The notes: generated from the letters alone by a model not told the origin. A DNA stretch of 64,000 nt from Naumannella cuiyingiana (GCF_013408305.1 NZ_JACBZS010000001.1:2976001-3040000); one strand, 5' to 3'. Positions 19,492 through 29,607 are shown, counted from the first letter of the stretch. Made by a program: numbers and translations.

Positions 19492-19536
19492 CGGAGCAAT
19501 CGAGCCCCGAGCAGTGGAGCCCGGAGCAATCGAGCC
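19492..19536. repeat. Triple 15-nt tandem repeat before ispG
   Basis: CGGAGCAATCGAGCC (19492-19506), CCGAGCAGTGGAGCC (19507-19521) and CGGAGCAATCGAGCC (19522-19536) fill the gap between the protease stop and the ispG ribosome binding site. Copies 1 and 3 are identical. Confidence 0.7.
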
Positions 19537-19556
19537 GGAGCGAGGAGGAGACAGGC

Positions 19557-20705
19557 ATGACCGTGGACCTCGGGATTCCCGCACCGCCCCCGCCGGTGCT
19601 GGCCCCGCGCCGCCGCTCGCGCAAGATCCGCGTCGGCTCGGTCGAGGTCGGTGGCGACGCGCCCGTCTCGGTGCAGTCGATGACCACGACGGTCACCTCC
19701 GATGTGAACTCGACCCTGCAGCAGATCGCCGAGCTGACCGCGGCGGGTTGCGACATCGTCCGCGTCGCCTGCCCGAGCCAGGACGATGCCGATGCGCTGC
19801 CGGCCATCGCCACCAAGTCGCAGATCCCGGTGATCGCCGACATCCACTTCCAGCCCAAGTACGTCTTCGCGGCCATCGACGCCGGCTGCGCCGCGGTCCG
19901 GGTCAATCCCGGCAACATCCGCAAGTTCGACGACCAGGTCGGCGCGATCGCCAAGGCCGCCAAGGATGCCGGGGTCTCGCTGCGGATCGGGGTCAACGCC
20001 GGCTCCCTGGACAAGCGGCTGCTGGAGAAGTACGGCAAGGCGACGCCCGAGGCGCTCGTCGAGTCGGCGGTCTGGGAGGCCTCGCTGTTCGAGGAGCACG
20101 ACTTCCACGACTTCAAGATCTCGGTCAAGCACAACGACCCGGTGATCATGGTCCAGGCCTACGAGCAGCTCGCGGAGCGCGGCGACTGGCCGCTGCACCT
20201 CGGGGTGACCGAGGCGGGGCCGGCGTTCCAGGGCACGATCAAGTCCGCGACCGCCTTCGGCGCCCTGCTCAGCAAGGGGATCGGCGACACGATCCGTGTC
20301 TCGCTGTCCGCGCCGCCGGTGGAGGAGGTCAAGGTCGGTACGCAGATCCTGCAGTCGCTGAACCTGCGCCCGCGCAAGCTGGAGATCGTCTCCTGCCCGT
20401 CGTGCGGGCGGGCCCAGGTCGATGTCTACAAGCTCGCCGACCAGGTGACCGCCGGGCTGGACGGGCTGGAGGTGCCGCTGCGGGTCGCGGTGATGGGTTG
20501 TGTGGTGAACGGGCCGGGGGAGGCGCGGGAGGCCGATCTCGGGGTCGCCTCCGGCAACGGCAAGGGCCAGATCTTCGTCAAGGGCGAGGTGATCCGGACG
20601 GTCAAGGAGTCCGAGATCGTCGAGACCCTGATCACCGAGGCGATGCGGATCGCCGAATCCATGGAGGGCGGCGAGTCCGGCGCCCCCGAGGTCACCGTGT
20701 CGTGA
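19557..20705 (+). CDS. ispG: 4-hydroxy-3-methylbut-2-enyl diphosphate synthase (flavodoxin/ferredoxin)
   Basis: 382-aa iron-sulfur enzyme reducing MEcPP to HMBPP in the MEP pathway. Conserved blocks are [38 protein letters not shown] and [15 protein letters not shown]. The 4Fe-4S ligands are in [20 protein letters not shown] and [21 protein letters not shown] 19557 follows GAGGAGGAGA. Its final codons overlap the GTG of the downstream GNAT gene. Only dxr and ispG of the pathway are in the window. Confidence 0.96.
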   Translation: MTVDLGIPAPPPPVLAPRRRSRKIRVGSVEVGGDAPVSVQSMTTTVTSDVNSTLQQIAELTAAGCDIVRVACPSQDDADALPAIATKSQIPVIADIHFQPKYVFAAIDAGCAAVRVNPGNIRKFDDQVGAIAKAAKDAGVSLRIGVNAGSLDKRLLEKYGKATPEALVESAVWEASLFEEHDFHDFKISVKHNDPVIMVQAYEQLAERGDWPLHLGVTEAGPAFQGTIKSATAFGALLSKGIGDTIRVSLSAPPVEEVKVGTQILQSLNLRPRKLEIVSCPSCGRAQVDVYKLADQVTAGLDGLEVPLRVAVMGCVVNGPGEAREADLGVASGNGKGQIFVKGEVIRTVKESEIVETLITEAMRIAESMEGGESGAPEVTVS

Positions 20706-21565
20706 CCACGCAGGCCGTCCGGCCCGCCGCGGGACAGGTCCGGGTCGTCACCGACGCCGACCTGGCGGCCGTCACGGCCCTGCTCGCCACTGACCCGGTG
20801 GAGTCGGTCTTCGTCGCCGCCCGGGTCGAGGCCCACGGGCTCGACCCGTTCCGGCTGGGCTGCCCGGTGTGGGGGTGGTTCCACGACGACGAGTTGCAGG
20901 CCCTGTGTCATGCGGGGTCGAACCTGATCCCGTTCCGCGCCGGCGCCGACGCGCTGGCGGCCTTCGCCCGGCAGGCGGGCGAGCACCGCCGCTGTTCGTC
21001 GATCGGCGGCGCCTCCCGCATGGTGTTGCCGCTGTGGCGCGAGTTGTGCCGCACCGGCCGGGACTGGCACGGCACGCGGGAGGTACGCCCGCGCCAGCCG
21101 CTGATGCTGATCGACGCGGCCCCGGCCGCCGACCCCGAGCCGCGGGTCGCGCCGGTGCGGCGTACCGATGTCGAGGCGTATTTCGACGCCTCCGTGCGGA
21201 TGTACACCGAGGAGGTCGGCGTCTCGCCGTTCCCGCGCGGCAGTTCGCGGCACTACCGCGGCTATGTGCGGGAGCTGATCCGGCGCGGTCACTCCTTCGG
21301 CATCGTCGAGGGCGGCCGGGTGATCTTCAAGGCCGACATCGGTTCGCTGGCCAACGGGGTCGCCCAGATCCAGGGCGTCTGGGTGGATCCGGCGCACCGG
21401 GGCCGCGGCCTCGCGGTGCCCGCGATGGCCGCCGTCGTCGCGCTGGCCCGCGAGCTCGCCCCGATGGTTTCGCTGTATGTCAACGACTTCAACGACGCCG
21501 CGCTGGCGACCTACCGGCATGTCGGGTTCCGGCAGGTCGGCGAGTTCGCCACCGTGCTCTACTGA
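20702..21565 (+). CDS. GNAT acetyltransferase with DUF4081-type N-terminal domain
   Basis: 287-aa two-domain protein. The N-terminal half (residues 10-135; [20 protein letters not shown]) matches the actinobacterial DUF4081 type that precedes a GNAT domain. The C-terminal half holds the acetyl-CoA site ([20 protein letters not shown], about residues 220-240) and [20 protein letters not shown]. It overlaps ispG by 4 nt, as does the equivalent gene in mycobacteria. The acetylated substrate is unknown. Confidence 0.85.
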   Translation: MTTQAVRPAAGQVRVVTDADLAAVTALLATDPVESVFVAARVEAHGLDPFRLGCPVWGWFHDDELQALCHAGSNLIPFRAGADALAAFARQAGEHRRCSSIGGASRMVLPLWRELCRTGRDWHGTREVRPRQPLMLIDAAPAADPEPRVAPVRRTDVEAYFDASVRMYTEEVGVSPFPRGSSRHYRGYVRELIRRGHSFGIVEGGRVIFKADIGSLANGVAQIQGVWVDPAHRGRGLAVPAMAAVVALARELAPMVSLYVNDFNDAALATYRHVGFRQVGEFATVLY

Positions 21566-21581
21566 CGGGCCGCCTCCGGCG

Positions 21582-21979
21582 CAGAACTCGGGCGAGTGGT
21601 CGCAAATGGCGCGTGTGGCGCGAGGACTGTTGCCAGAACTCGGGCCAGTGGTCGCAAACGGCGCGGACGAGCCGGGTATGCGGACCTGTGCTCAGGTCGC
21701 CGCGCGCTGCGGCCAGAACTCGGGCGAGTGGTCGCAAAGGGCGCGTCTGCCGCGCGGACTGCTGCCGAAACCCGGGCGAGTGGTCGCAAACGGCGCGGAC
21801 GAGCCGGGTAGGCGGACCTCGTGCTCAGGTCGCCGCGCGCTGCGGCCGGAACCCGGGCGAGTGGTCGCAAAGGGCGCGTCTGCCGCGCGGACTGCTGCCA
21901 GAACTCGGGCGAGTGGTCGCAAACGGCGCGGACGAGCGGGGTACGCGGACCTCGCGCTCAGGTCGCCGCGCGCTGCGGC
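21582..21979. repeat. 132-bp composite tandem repeat array (three copies) running into the AI-2E gene end
   Basis: A core resembling CAGAACTCGGGCGAGTGGTC followed by GCAAA starts at 21582, 21634, 21714, 21766, 21847 and 21899. Spacings alternate 52 and 80-81 bp, so the unit is about 132 bp with two core copies, repeated three times. Most cores contain ACTCGGGCGAGT, a dyad with 5-bp arms and a GG centre. Each unit ends with TCAGGTCGCCGCGCGCTGCG; the last such segment is the C-terminal coding end and stop codon of the minus-strand AI-2E gene. The array fills nearly all of the 392-bp gap between convergent genes (21566-21957). Confidence 0.85.
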
Positions 21980-23217
21980 CGGGAGATGCCGCTGCCGCCG
22001 CCGGGCAGGGACTGCTCGTCGCCGTCCTCGCCGTGGAACGCCTCGCGGGTGCTGTCGGCCTCGGCGGTGGTCGGATTGGAGGCGATGAACGCGTTCACCC
22101 AGCGCGCCCTGGGGTCGGCATCGATCAGCACCGCCTTCACCAGCAGGGTCGACGGCAGCGCCAGCAGAGCGCCGAGCGGTCCCAGCACGTAGGCCCAGAA
22201 CAGCAGCGACAGGAACGACACGGTCGGGGTGACGCCCACGGCATCGCCGGTGAACTTCGGCTGGATCAGCGACTGGATCACGAAGTTGAGCACCGAGTAG
22301 CCGATCAGCACGATCAGCGCGGCGATCGGACCCTTGTCCAGCAGCGCCATCAACGCGGGCGGGATCAGCCCCAGGACGAACCCGACGTTCGGGATGTAGT
22401 TGGTGATGAACGACAACACACCCCAGACGAAGGCCAGCGGTACGCCGAGGATCATCAGCAGGCCGACGTCGAGGATGGCGACGATCAAACCGAAGATCGT
22501 GGTGACGACCCAGTAGCGGCGTACCCCCTCGGCGAAGGAGATCAGGGCCTCGGTGATCCGGGGGTGGGTGGAGTCGGCGAGCTGCAGTCGCTGGCCGAAG
22601 TTCATCGAGTCCAGCACCAGGAAGAAGATCACGGTGAGCAGGACGATCATCAGCGAGCCTGCGCTGCCCAGGTTGGACAGCAGCCCGCCGGCCGCGCCGA
22701 CGATGCTCTGCGGGTTGATCGTCTCCAGTTGGCTGGTGATCTGCGTACTGGTCACCCCGAACTGGGCCAGCAGCGCGAGCACCTGGTCATAGAGCGACTC
22801 GAACTGCGGGGTGTAGCGCGGCAGCTCGCGCACCAGCGAGGCGATCGCCCAGTAGATCGCGTAGAAGAAGGCGAACAGGAAGGCCAGCACCAATACCCCG
22901 GAGACGATCGCGCACAGCCACGCCGGCAGTCCGCGGCGGCGCAGCCAACTGGACACCGGGGAGGCGGCAAGCACGAGGTTGATCCCGAAGAAGACCGGCG
23001 CCACGATCTCGCGAATCTCCCGGGTCCCGCTGATGATCAACGCGGCGCTGGCCAGGCCCACCAGGATCAGCAGCACGCGCGGGATGCCGACCCGCGGGGC
23101 GAGCGAGTCCAGCCGCTTGCCGATCGAGCGGAGCTCACCGGTGGTCTGTGCCCCGACCCGCTCCACGGCCCGCGTGGCGTCGGGGTTGGCCTGTGGCTGT
23201 GCGCGCCGTCCGAACAT
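21958..23217 (-). CDS. AI-2E family (PerM-like) membrane transporter
   Basis: 419-aa membrane protein of the AI-2 exporter/PerM family with about eight membrane helices. Features: a hydrophilic N-terminus, IVAPVFFGINLVLAASPVSS, the long loop with RYTPQFESLYDQVLALLAQF, and the typical C-terminal FITNYIPNVGFVLGLIPPAL plus LGPLGALLALPSTLLVKAVL. Family members export autoinducer-2 or act as Na+/H+ antiporters; the role here is unknown. ATG 23217 is preceded by AAGGGAA; the frame continues upstream without a better start. Its last codons are shared with the repeat array. Confidence 0.85.
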   Translation of the reverse strand: MFGRRAQPQANPDATRAVERVGAQTTGELRSIGKRLDSLAPRVGIPRVLLILVGLASAALIISGTREIREIVAPVFFGINLVLAASPVSSWLRRRGLPAWLCAIVSGVLVLAFLFAFFYAIYWAIASLVRELPRYTPQFESLYDQVLALLAQFGVTSTQITSQLETINPQSIVGAAGGLLSNLGSAGSLMIVLLTVIFFLVLDSMNFGQRLQLADSTHPRITEALISFAEGVRRYWVVTTIFGLIVAILDVGLLMILGVPLAFVWGVLSFITNYIPNVGFVLGLIPPALMALLDKGPIAALIVLIGYSVLNFVIQSLIQPKFTGDAVGVTPTVSFLSLLFWAYVLGPLGALLALPSTLLVKAVLIDADPRARWVNAFIASNPTTAEADSTREAFHGEDGDEQSLPGGGSGISRPQRAAT

Positions 23218-23336
23218 TCTCGGTTCCCTTCCCTCGTCGACTGTGCTGCTACCCGGACACTTTGCACCATGGCGGCGCGGATCCGACACGGACGCCCCGA
23301 TGGCGGGCATGCTGGGCCGGGTCGAAAGGGGGACCG

Positions 23337-24062
23337 ATGAGTTCGGCAGTGCGACCGAGCGCGGCGACCGAACCCTGGTGGCGGCGCTGGCTCGCCCGCG
23401 ACGGCGTCCGCAACGGCCTCGCCTGGGGGATCGGCATCGCCTGCGGCGCGATCATGGTGCCCACCGTCTTGTGGCGGCTGCCGGTCAGTTCGCCCTGGGT
23501 GCGCTACGTCGCGGCGTACCTGATGGTCACCCCGATCGCCACCTTGCTCACGCTGGTCCTCACCTGGGTGGTGTTCGCGCCGCTGCCGCGGGCGCGGCTG
23601 ACCGGGCTGGTACGAGCGACCCAGTCGCGCCGGCGACGCGGGCTGCTGAGCCGGTTGACCTATTTCGACGACTCGGGTCTGTCGTGGGGGGTGCAGGGCT
23701 CGCTGGTCTCGATCATCGCGATCTTGCTGTTGTGGTTCCTCGGCGAGCGGTCCGTACCGGTGATCGTGCTCACCATGGCGGGCGTGGCGTCCGCCTGGTG
23801 CATGGGCGTCATCGCCTACGCGGTGAACTATCTGCGCGAGGACGTGGATCGGCCGGGCATGGTCTTCCCCGGCGATGACGAGCCCACCTTCCGCGACTAC
23901 CTGTACCAGGCCCTCACGGTGTCGACGTCCGTCGCCACGTCCGACATCAATGTGACGACACGCCAGATGCGGTCCCTGGTGGCGGGCAACAGCGCCGTGT
24001 CGTTCTTCTTCAACACCGTCATCCTGGCGATGTTGATCTCGCTGATGATGTCCGCGCGCTGA
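23337..24062 (+). CDS. DUF1345 membrane protein
   Basis: 241-aa protein with about five membrane segments. The C-terminal block [20 protein letters not shown] followed by [18 protein letters not shown] is the signature of the DUF1345 family, whose function is unknown. ATG 23337 follows AAAGGGGGAC. It is divergent from the AI-2E gene across a 119-bp gap and is followed by proS with its own upstream sequence. Confidence 0.8.
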   Translation: MSSAVRPSAATEPWWRRWLARDGVRNGLAWGIGIACGAIMVPTVLWRLPVSSPWVRYVAAYLMVTPIATLLTLVLTWVVFAPLPRARLTGLVRATQSRRRRGLLSRLTYFDDSGLSWGVQGSLVSIIAILLLWFLGERSVPVIVLTMAGVASAWCMGVIAYAVNYLREDVDRPGMVFPGDDEPTFRDYLYQALTVSTSVATSDINVTTRQMRSLVAGNSAVSFFFNTVILAMLISLMMSAR

Positions 24063-24175
24063 GCCGCCCGTGGGCGGAGTGCGCGGCGCACAGCAATCGG
24101 CGCGCGCGCCCCCGCACCCGCCGGTATCGTTGCCGCGTCCCGATGCACGAGAACCACCATCCGAGAAGAGGCGCC

Positions 24176-25957
24176 TTGATCACCCGCATGTCGGAACTGT
24201 TCGTCCGGACCCTGCGCGAGGACCCGGCGGACGCCGAGGTGGCGAGCCACCGCTGGCTCGTCCGTGGCGGCTACGTGCGCCGGGTCGCCCCGGGCATCTA
24301 CACCTGGCTGCCGCTCGGGCTGCGGGTGCTGGAGAACGTCGAGCGGATCGTCCGCGAGGAGATGGCGGCGATCGGCGGCCAGGAGCTCCGGTTCCCGGCG
24401 CTGCTGCCGCGCGAGCCCTACGAGGCGACGAACCGGTGGACCGAGTACGGCGACGGGATCTTCCGGCTGCACGACCGCAAGGGCGGCGACTACCTGCTCG
24501 GCCCCACGCACGAGGAGATGTTCACCCTCGCGGTGAAGGACATGTACAACTCCTACAAGGAGTTGCCCCTGACGCTGTACCAGATCCAGACCAAGTACCG
24601 CGACGAGCCGCGCCCGCGCGCCGGCATCATGCGCGGCCGCGAGTTCGTGATGAAGGACTCCTATTCCTTCGACATCGACGAGGCCGGTTTGGCCGCCTCG
24701 TACGCGCGCCATCGCGACGCGTACCGCAAGATCTTCGACCGGCTCGGCTTCGAGTACGTGATCGTGCGCGCGATGTCGGGCGCGATGGGCGGCTCGCAGT
24801 CGGAGGAGTTCCTCGCCGTCTCGCCGGTCGGGGAGGACCTGTTCGCGCGGTCCCCGGGCGGGTACGCCGCGAACGTCGAGGCGGTCGAGCTGGCGCCGCC
24901 GGATCCGGTGCCGTTCGACGACGCGCCGGCCGCGCATGTCGAGGACACCCCGGACAGCCCGACCATCGAGACGCTGGTCGCCGTGGCGAACGAGCGGGTG
25001 CCGCGTACCGACCGGCCGTGGACCGCCGCCGACACCCTGAAGAATGTCGTGTTCATGATCACCCGGCCGGGGCAGGAGCCGGAGCCGCTGGCCATCGGGC
25101 TGCCCGGCGACCGGGAGGTCGACACCAAGCGGCTGGAGGCGCAGCTCGGCGAGGGGGTGGCGTACGCGCCGTTCGCCGACGAGGACTTCGCCCGGCACCC
25201 CGACCTGGTCAAGGGCTACATCGGCCCGGGCGTGCTGGGGGCCGAGAACGCCTCCAAGATCACCTATCTGGTCGACCCGCGGGTCGCGACGGGTACGCGC
25301 TGGGTGACCGGCGCGGACGCCGCCGGCCGGCACGTCTTCGATCTGGTCGCCGGTCGCGACTTCACCCCCGACGGCGTGATCGAGGTCGCCGAGGTACGCA
25401 CGGGCGACCCGGCCCCCGACGGGTCGGGGCCGCTGGAGCTGGCCCGCGGGATCGAGATGGGCCACGTCTTCGCGCTCGGCACCAAGTACGCCGACGCGCT
25501 CGGCCTGCAGGTGCTGGACGAGAACGGCAAGCTCGCGACGGTGCAGATGGGCTCCTACGGCATCGGGGTCTCCCGGGCCGTGGCGGTGGTGGCCGAGGGC
25601 ACCAGCGACGAGAAGGGCCTGTGCTGGCCGCGCGAGCTCGCGCCGTTCGATCTGCAGATCGTCGCCACCGGCAAGGATGCGGCCGTGCTGGACAAGGCGA
25701 CCGAGCTGGCCCGCGAGCTGGACGAGGCGGGCGTGCGCGTGCTGTTGGATGACCGCAAGGCGAGCCCGGGGGTGAAGTTCGCCGACGCCGAGCTGTTGGG
25801 CATGCCGACCACGGTGGTGGTGGGCCGCGGGCTGGCCGACGGCGTGCTCGAGGTGCGCGACCGGCGTACCGGGATGAGCGAGAACGTGGCCGTCGACGAC
25901 GCCCTCGGGCACCTGCTCGCGCTGGTGCACGGGCGAACCGACGCCGAGACCGCCTGA
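24176..25957 (+). CDS. proS: Prolyl-tRNA synthetase (bacterial type)
   Basis: 593-aa class II aminoacyl-tRNA synthetase charging tRNA-Pro. Motif 2 region [20 protein letters not shown], the [12 protein letters not shown] segment, an editing (INS/YbaK-like) insertion about 235-380, motif 3 ([17 protein letters not shown]) and an anticodon-binding domain ([11 protein letters not shown] onward) are visible. I start at TTG 24176: AAGAGG (24166-24171) sits 4 nt upstream, and this begins at the conserved [23 protein letters not shown] 24188 would be 16 nt from the binding site. Convergent with the TetR gene, 7 nt apart. Confidence 0.95.
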   Translation: MITRMSELFVRTLREDPADAEVASHRWLVRGGYVRRVAPGIYTWLPLGLRVLENVERIVREEMAAIGGQELRFPALLPREPYEATNRWTEYGDGIFRLHDRKGGDYLLGPTHEEMFTLAVKDMYNSYKELPLTLYQIQTKYRDEPRPRAGIMRGREFVMKDSYSFDIDEAGLAASYARHRDAYRKIFDRLGFEYVIVRAMSGAMGGSQSEEFLAVSPVGEDLFARSPGGYAANVEAVELAPPDPVPFDDAPAAHVEDTPDSPTIETLVAVANERVPRTDRPWTAADTLKNVVFMITRPGQEPEPLAIGLPGDREVDTKRLEAQLGEGVAYAPFADEDFARHPDLVKGYIGPGVLGAENASKITYLVDPRVATGTRWVTGADAAGRHVFDLVAGRDFTPDGVIEVAEVRTGDPAPDGSGPLELARGIEMGHVFALGTKYADALGLQVLDENGKLATVQMGSYGIGVSRAVAVVAEGTSDEKGLCWPRELAPFDLQIVATGKDAAVLDKATELARELDEAGVRVLLDDRKASPGVKFADAELLGMPTTVVVGRGLADGVLEVRDRRTGMSENVAVDDALGHLLALVHGRTDAETA

Positions 25958-25964
25958 CGACCGC

Positions 25965-26705
25965 TCAGAGCTTGGCGGCCTCGGCCTCGATGCCGGCCAG
26001 GATCACGTCGACCGCCGCCACGAACTGGTCGCGATCGGAGTGGGTGGCCATCACCCGGGCCAGCCGGGCGACGCCGGGGTACTGGTCCTCCTGCCGGCCC
26101 AGTGCATCGGCGAACTCGGCCAGCACGTCCTCCCGGCGCCCCGGCGGTCCGTAGGCCAGCCGCATCGTCTGCATCATGATCGAGGTGAGCGAGCCGAAGA
26201 GGGCCGAGGCCAGATAGAACGTGCGCACGTCGTCGAAACCGAGCGAGCGGATCCGCTCCCCGGTCAGGCCCAGGACCCGTACCGCCACGCTGAACCCGTC
26301 GGCGGTCACGCCGGGAGCAATGGCCGCGATCCACGGATGGCGCTCGCTGAGGTCGAAGTAGCCCAGCAGTTGTTCGCGGATGTCCCGCTTCCAGTCCCCG
26401 GCCCCGGGGCCGGGCTCGATCGGTGCGCGGTCCGCGTCGAGCACGTGCTCGAAGCACAGCATCAGCAGGTCTTCCTTGTCGTCGACATGCCAGTACAGCG
26501 ATGCGACGCCGACCCCGAGCTCGCCCGCGAGCCGGCGGAAGGTCAACGCGTCGGGCCCGCCCTCGTCGAGGATCGCGACCGCGGCGTCGACGATCCGCTC
26601 GGTGCTCAGTGCTACCCGGGCCCGGCCCGCCGCGCGGCGTTCGCTGGGCGCTCGCCGTGGTCGCCGCCGGTCGGGTTGCCGCGGTCCGCGCCGTCCATCA
26701 GCCAT
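25965..26705 (-). CDS. TetR-family transcriptional regulator
   Basis: 246-aa regulator. After an Arg-rich N-terminal tail of about 30 residues comes a TetR helix-turn-helix (STERIVDAAVAILDEGGPDA then LTFRRLAGELGVGVASLYWH, residues about 34-75). The ligand-binding part resembles TetR_C types that control drug efflux. It is divergent from an MFS exporter, and the 120-bp gap contains the dyad GTTCGTGCGAAC, so it most likely represses that exporter and itself. ATG 26705 is used; the frame is open further upstream but would cover the operator region. Confidence 0.85.
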   Translation of the reverse strand: MADGRRGPRQPDRRRPRRAPSERRAAGRARVALSTERIVDAAVAILDEGGPDALTFRRLAGELGVGVASLYWHVDDKEDLLMLCFEHVLDADRAPIEPGPGAGDWKRDIREQLLGYFDLSERHPWIAAIAPGVTADGFSVAVRVLGLTGERIRSLGFDDVRTFYLASALFGSLTSIMMQTMRLAYGPPGRREDVLAEFADALGRQEDQYPGVARLARVMATHSDRDQFVAAVDVILAGIEAEAAKL

Positions 26706-26754
26706 GGCGCCATGGAACCACAACGGACTCGAACCGCGGGCGGGTTGCCGAACG

Positions 26755-26798
26755 CCGTTCGATAGTCGTACCGTGTTCGTGCGAACCGAACGGAGTTC
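26755..26798. promoter_or_regulatory. Candidate TetR operator between TetR and MFS genes
   Basis: GTTCGTGCGAAC (26775-26786) is a dyad with 5-bp arms. Flanking half-sites CCGTTCG (from 26755) and CGAACGG (ending 26793) form a wider inverted repeat around it, and GTTCG recurs at 26795. The site lies between the divergent starts at 26705 and 26826. Confidence 0.5.
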
Positions 26799-26825
26799 GA
26801 CCAACACCGATCGAGAGAAGCCCCG

Positions 26826-28322
26826 ATGGCCACCGCACTCACCGAACCCGCACCCGAGGTCGCGCCGGACGGCCGCGGCGTGCTGCGGAGGAACTGGCTG
26901 GTGCTGACCGCGATGATGCTCGCGCTCGTCACCGTGATGATGGACAACAGCATCCTGAACGTCGCCCTGCCGACCATCGCCCGGGACCTGGGCGCCTCGG
27001 CGGGCGACCTGCAGTGGATCGTCTCGGCGTACTCGGTCACCTTCGGCGGCCTGCTACTGACCACTGGCAACCTCAGCGACCGGATCGGGCGCCGCAAGGT
27101 GATGTTGGCCGGTCTGGCGCTGATGGCCGTCGCCTCGTTGGCGATCCTCGTCGCCGGTGGCACCGTCCCGGGCGTGATCGCGGTTCGCGCGCTCGTCGGG
27201 GTGGGCGCGGCGCTCGTGATGCCGAGTACGCTCTCGTTGCTCTTCGCCACCTTCACCGGTCCGGCGCGCGGCAGTGTGATGGGGGTCTTCAGCATCGCCG
27301 CGATGGCGGGATTCACGATCGGCCCGGTGCTGGGCGGCCTGCTGCTCAGCCAGTTGCACTGGAACTGGCTGTTTCTGCTCAACATCCCGGTCGCCCTGAT
27401 CGCGATCCCGGTCCTGCTCAGGGCCGTGCCGGAGTCCACCGACGGCACCGCCGAGCCCGCCGATCTGATCGGTGCCGTGACCTCGGTGTTCACCATGGGG
27501 GGACTGATCTATGCCCTGGGCAGCGGCCCCGAGAACGGCTGGCTGAGCGTACCGACACTCGCCGCCGCGGCCATCGCGCTGCTTGCCGGCATCGCCTTCA
27601 TCGCGCGGCAGCTCCGCGCGGCGCACCCGATGCTCGACGTCTCACTGCTCACCCGGCGGGCGTTCGCCCTGCCGGCGCTGGTCGAGGCGATGGTCTTCTT
27701 CATGATGATGGCCACGATGTTCATCACCACCCAGTTGCTGCAACTGGTGTTCGGCTACTCGGCCGTGATCGCCGGACTGATGACCCTCCCGTCGGTGCTG
27801 CTGATGCTCGCCACCAACGGCCTGATCACCCGGCTGACGACCGCGCTCGGCGACCGGCTGGCGACCGCGCTCGGGCTCGCGCTCGGTGCGGTCGGCTTCG
27901 GCACCGCGGCGCTGGGCGTCTCCCAGGTCGCCCTGTTGATCGGCGGCATCGCGCTGTCCGGCGTGGGCAACCGGATGGCGATGACCAGCGCGGCGCTGCG
28001 GGTGATCGACGCGCTGCCGCCCGAGCGGGCCGGGATGGGATCGGCGCTCAACGACACCTTCCAGGAGGTCGGCGGCGCGCTCGGGATCGGCGTGCTCGGC
28101 GCAGTGCTCAGCCAGCTCTACCGGCTGGGGCTGCCGCCCGGCGTCACCGCCTCGCTCGCCGAGGCCGTGAGCAGCGGCAGCCCGGCACTCGCGCAGGTGG
28201 CCCAGTTGGCCTTCAGCCACGCGGCGCAGTTGACCATCGGTGCGGGTGTCGGCGCGCTGCTGGTCACCGCCGTGGTCTGCCTGTTCGCCTTCCCGCGGCA
28301 GGCGGCGATGCCAGCGAAATGA
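26826..28322 (+). CDS. MFS transporter, DHA2 (14-TMS drug:H+ antiporter) type
   Basis: 498-aa exporter. Motif D1/A-type sequences are present: MMDNSILNVALPTIARDLGA (residues 40-59, typical of DHA2), the GNLSDRIGRRKVMLAG loop, RALVGVGAALVMPSTLSLLF and the antiporter motif C-like GFTIGPVLGGLLLS. About fourteen membrane helices. ATG 26826 follows GAGAGAAG. Probably exports a toxic compound sensed by the divergent TetR protein; the substrate is unknown. Confidence 0.9.
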   Translation: MATALTEPAPEVAPDGRGVLRRNWLVLTAMMLALVTVMMDNSILNVALPTIARDLGASAGDLQWIVSAYSVTFGGLLLTTGNLSDRIGRRKVMLAGLALMAVASLAILVAGGTVPGVIAVRALVGVGAALVMPSTLSLLFATFTGPARGSVMGVFSIAAMAGFTIGPVLGGLLLSQLHWNWLFLLNIPVALIAIPVLLRAVPESTDGTAEPADLIGAVTSVFTMGGLIYALGSGPENGWLSVPTLAAAAIALLAGIAFIARQLRAAHPMLDVSLLTRRAFALPALVEAMVFFMMMATMFITTQLLQLVFGYSAVIAGLMTLPSVLLMLATNGLITRLTTALGDRLATALGLALGAVGFGTAALGVSQVALLIGGIALSGVGNRMAMTSAALRVIDALPPERAGMGSALNDTFQEVGGALGIGVLGAVLSQLYRLGLPPGVTASLAEAVSSGSPALAQVAQLAFSHAAQLTIGAGVGALLVTAVVCLFAFPRQAAMPAK

Positions 28323-28367
28323 TCGGTCCCGCGCCGATCTTGGTGCGTTCGCGCACACTGGTTGCCG

Positions 28368-29078
28368 ATGGAGATCGTGAGCGAGATCTGGCGGCGGGCG
28401 ACGCAACGGCAGCCGGTGCCCGAGCCGGCCGAGGTGTTGATCAGCGCCCTGGTCGCGCTCGGCCTGGTCGTGATCGCCTGGCCGCTCGTGCGGATGCTGA
28501 CCACCGTCGTGCACGAGGCGGGCCATGCAGTGGTCGCGACGCTGGCCGGCCGCTCGCTGGAGGGCATCCGGCTGCACACCGACACCTCGGGGCTCACCGT
28601 CTCCCGGGGCCGGCCGACCGGCCCGGGGATGGTACTCACCTTCGCGGCGGGCTATCCGGCGCCGGCGATCTTCGGGCTGGGCGCGGCCTGGCTGTTGGGT
28701 CAGGGGTACGCCGTGGGTCTGCTCTGGGCCAGCCTGGTGCTGCTCGCGCTCCTGCTGCTCAAGATCAGGAACTTCTACGGTCTGCTGGTGCTGCTCGCGC
28801 TCGGCGGCGCGATCGCGGCCGCGTCGTGGTACCTCGCCCCGGCCCGACAGTCCATGATCGCGTTCACCGCGACCTGGTTGCTGCTGCTGTCCGCGCCGCG
28901 GGCCGCCCTGGAGCTGCTGGTCCACCCGAGTCGCACCTCCGATGCCGGCCAGCTCGCCCGGCTGACGCGGCTGCCGGCCACCTTCTGGGTGCTGATCTTC
29001 CTCGGCATCTGTCTTGCCTGCCTGGTCGGCGGCCTCGCCCTGCTGTTGCCGCAGGTGCTCGCCGCGGCCGGGCTGTGA
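28368..29078 (+). CDS. M50B-type membrane metalloprotease-like protein
   Basis: 236-aa membrane protein. A zinc-binding HEAGH motif lies in TTVVHEAGHAVVATLAGRSL (residues about 44-63), followed by TDTSGLTVSRGRPTGPG and GYPAPAIFGLGAAWLL, the pattern of the peptidase M50B-like family. About six membrane helices. No PDZ domain. ATG 28368 is used; a TTG two codons earlier is possible. It follows the MFS gene by 45 nt. The substrate is unknown. Confidence 0.75.
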   Translation: MEIVSEIWRRATQRQPVPEPAEVLISALVALGLVVIAWPLVRMLTTVVHEAGHAVVATLAGRSLEGIRLHTDTSGLTVSRGRPTGPGMVLTFAAGYPAPAIFGLGAAWLLGQGYAVGLLWASLVLLALLLLKIRNFYGLLVLLALGGAIAAASWYLAPARQSMIAFTATWLLLLSAPRAALELLVHPSRTSDAGQLARLTRLPATFWVLIFLGICLACLVGGLALLLPQVLAAAGL

Positions 29079-29094
29079 CGGCGCGGGTGCGCGC

Positions 29095-29607
29095 TCAGGC
29101 CCGCGCGCGGTGTCGGCGTACCGCCTCCCGGGTGCCGCAGCGTGGGCAGCAGAATCGCTGGGTGCCGTTGCGGGAGGTGTCGGCATAGGCCCGCCGGCAG
29201 TCGGGGGCGGCGCAGCGGCCCAGCCGGTCCATCCCGCGCTCGGTCAGGTGCAGGGCGGTCCCCACGGTGATCATGGTCGCCAGCAGCCTGGCCAGGCCGA
29301 CCCGCTCGGGGCGGTAGTGCAGATGCCAGGTGCCGGTGTGGTCGGTCAGCCGCGGGTGTTCGGCGTAGCGGGCGAGCAGCCGGTTCAGCCGCCGCGCGCG
29401 GGCGCGGTCGTCGGGCGCGTCGACGACCGTCAGCCAGGCGTCCAGCAGTTCGTCGAGCTGACGCACGTCGGCGGGGCGGGGTGGCAGACCGCCGACCACG
29501 TCCTCGTCGTCGCAGATCTCCTGCAACTCGGCGGGTGTGCGAGGCCGCTCGTCGGCCAGTCGGGCGGCCAGGCGTACCGGCTCCGCACCGTAAGGGTTGA
29601 TCAACAC
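29095..29607 (-). CDS. CGNR zinc-finger protein
   Basis: 170-aa protein of the ABATE/CGNR family of putative regulators. A helical N-terminal domain (PADVRQLDELLDAWLTVVDA) is followed by the C-terminal zinc finger RCAAPDCRRAYADTSRNGTQ then RFCCPRCGTREAVRRHR; the usual CGNR reads CGTR here. It is divergent from the TSUP gene with only 25 bp between the start codons, which suggests shared control and near-leaderless transcripts. Confidence 0.8.
   Translation of the reverse strand: MLINPYGAEPVRLAARLADERPRTPAELQEICDDEDVVGGLPPRPADVRQLDELLDAWLTVVDAPDDRARARRLNRLLARYAEHPRLTDHTGTWHLHYRPERVGLARLLATMITVGTALHLTERGMDRLGRCAAPDCRRAYADTSRNGTQRFCCPRCGTREAVRRHRARA

Noticed and set aside
21489-21922. Several small open frames with repeated peptides such as CDHSPEFWPQ inside the repeat array
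   Set aside because: They are translations of the DNA repeat in different frames and lack ribosome binding sites.
21582-21979. CRISPR array
   Set aside because: Cores alternate 52 and 80 bp apart and the intervening sequences are themselves repeated, not unique spacers; no cas genes.
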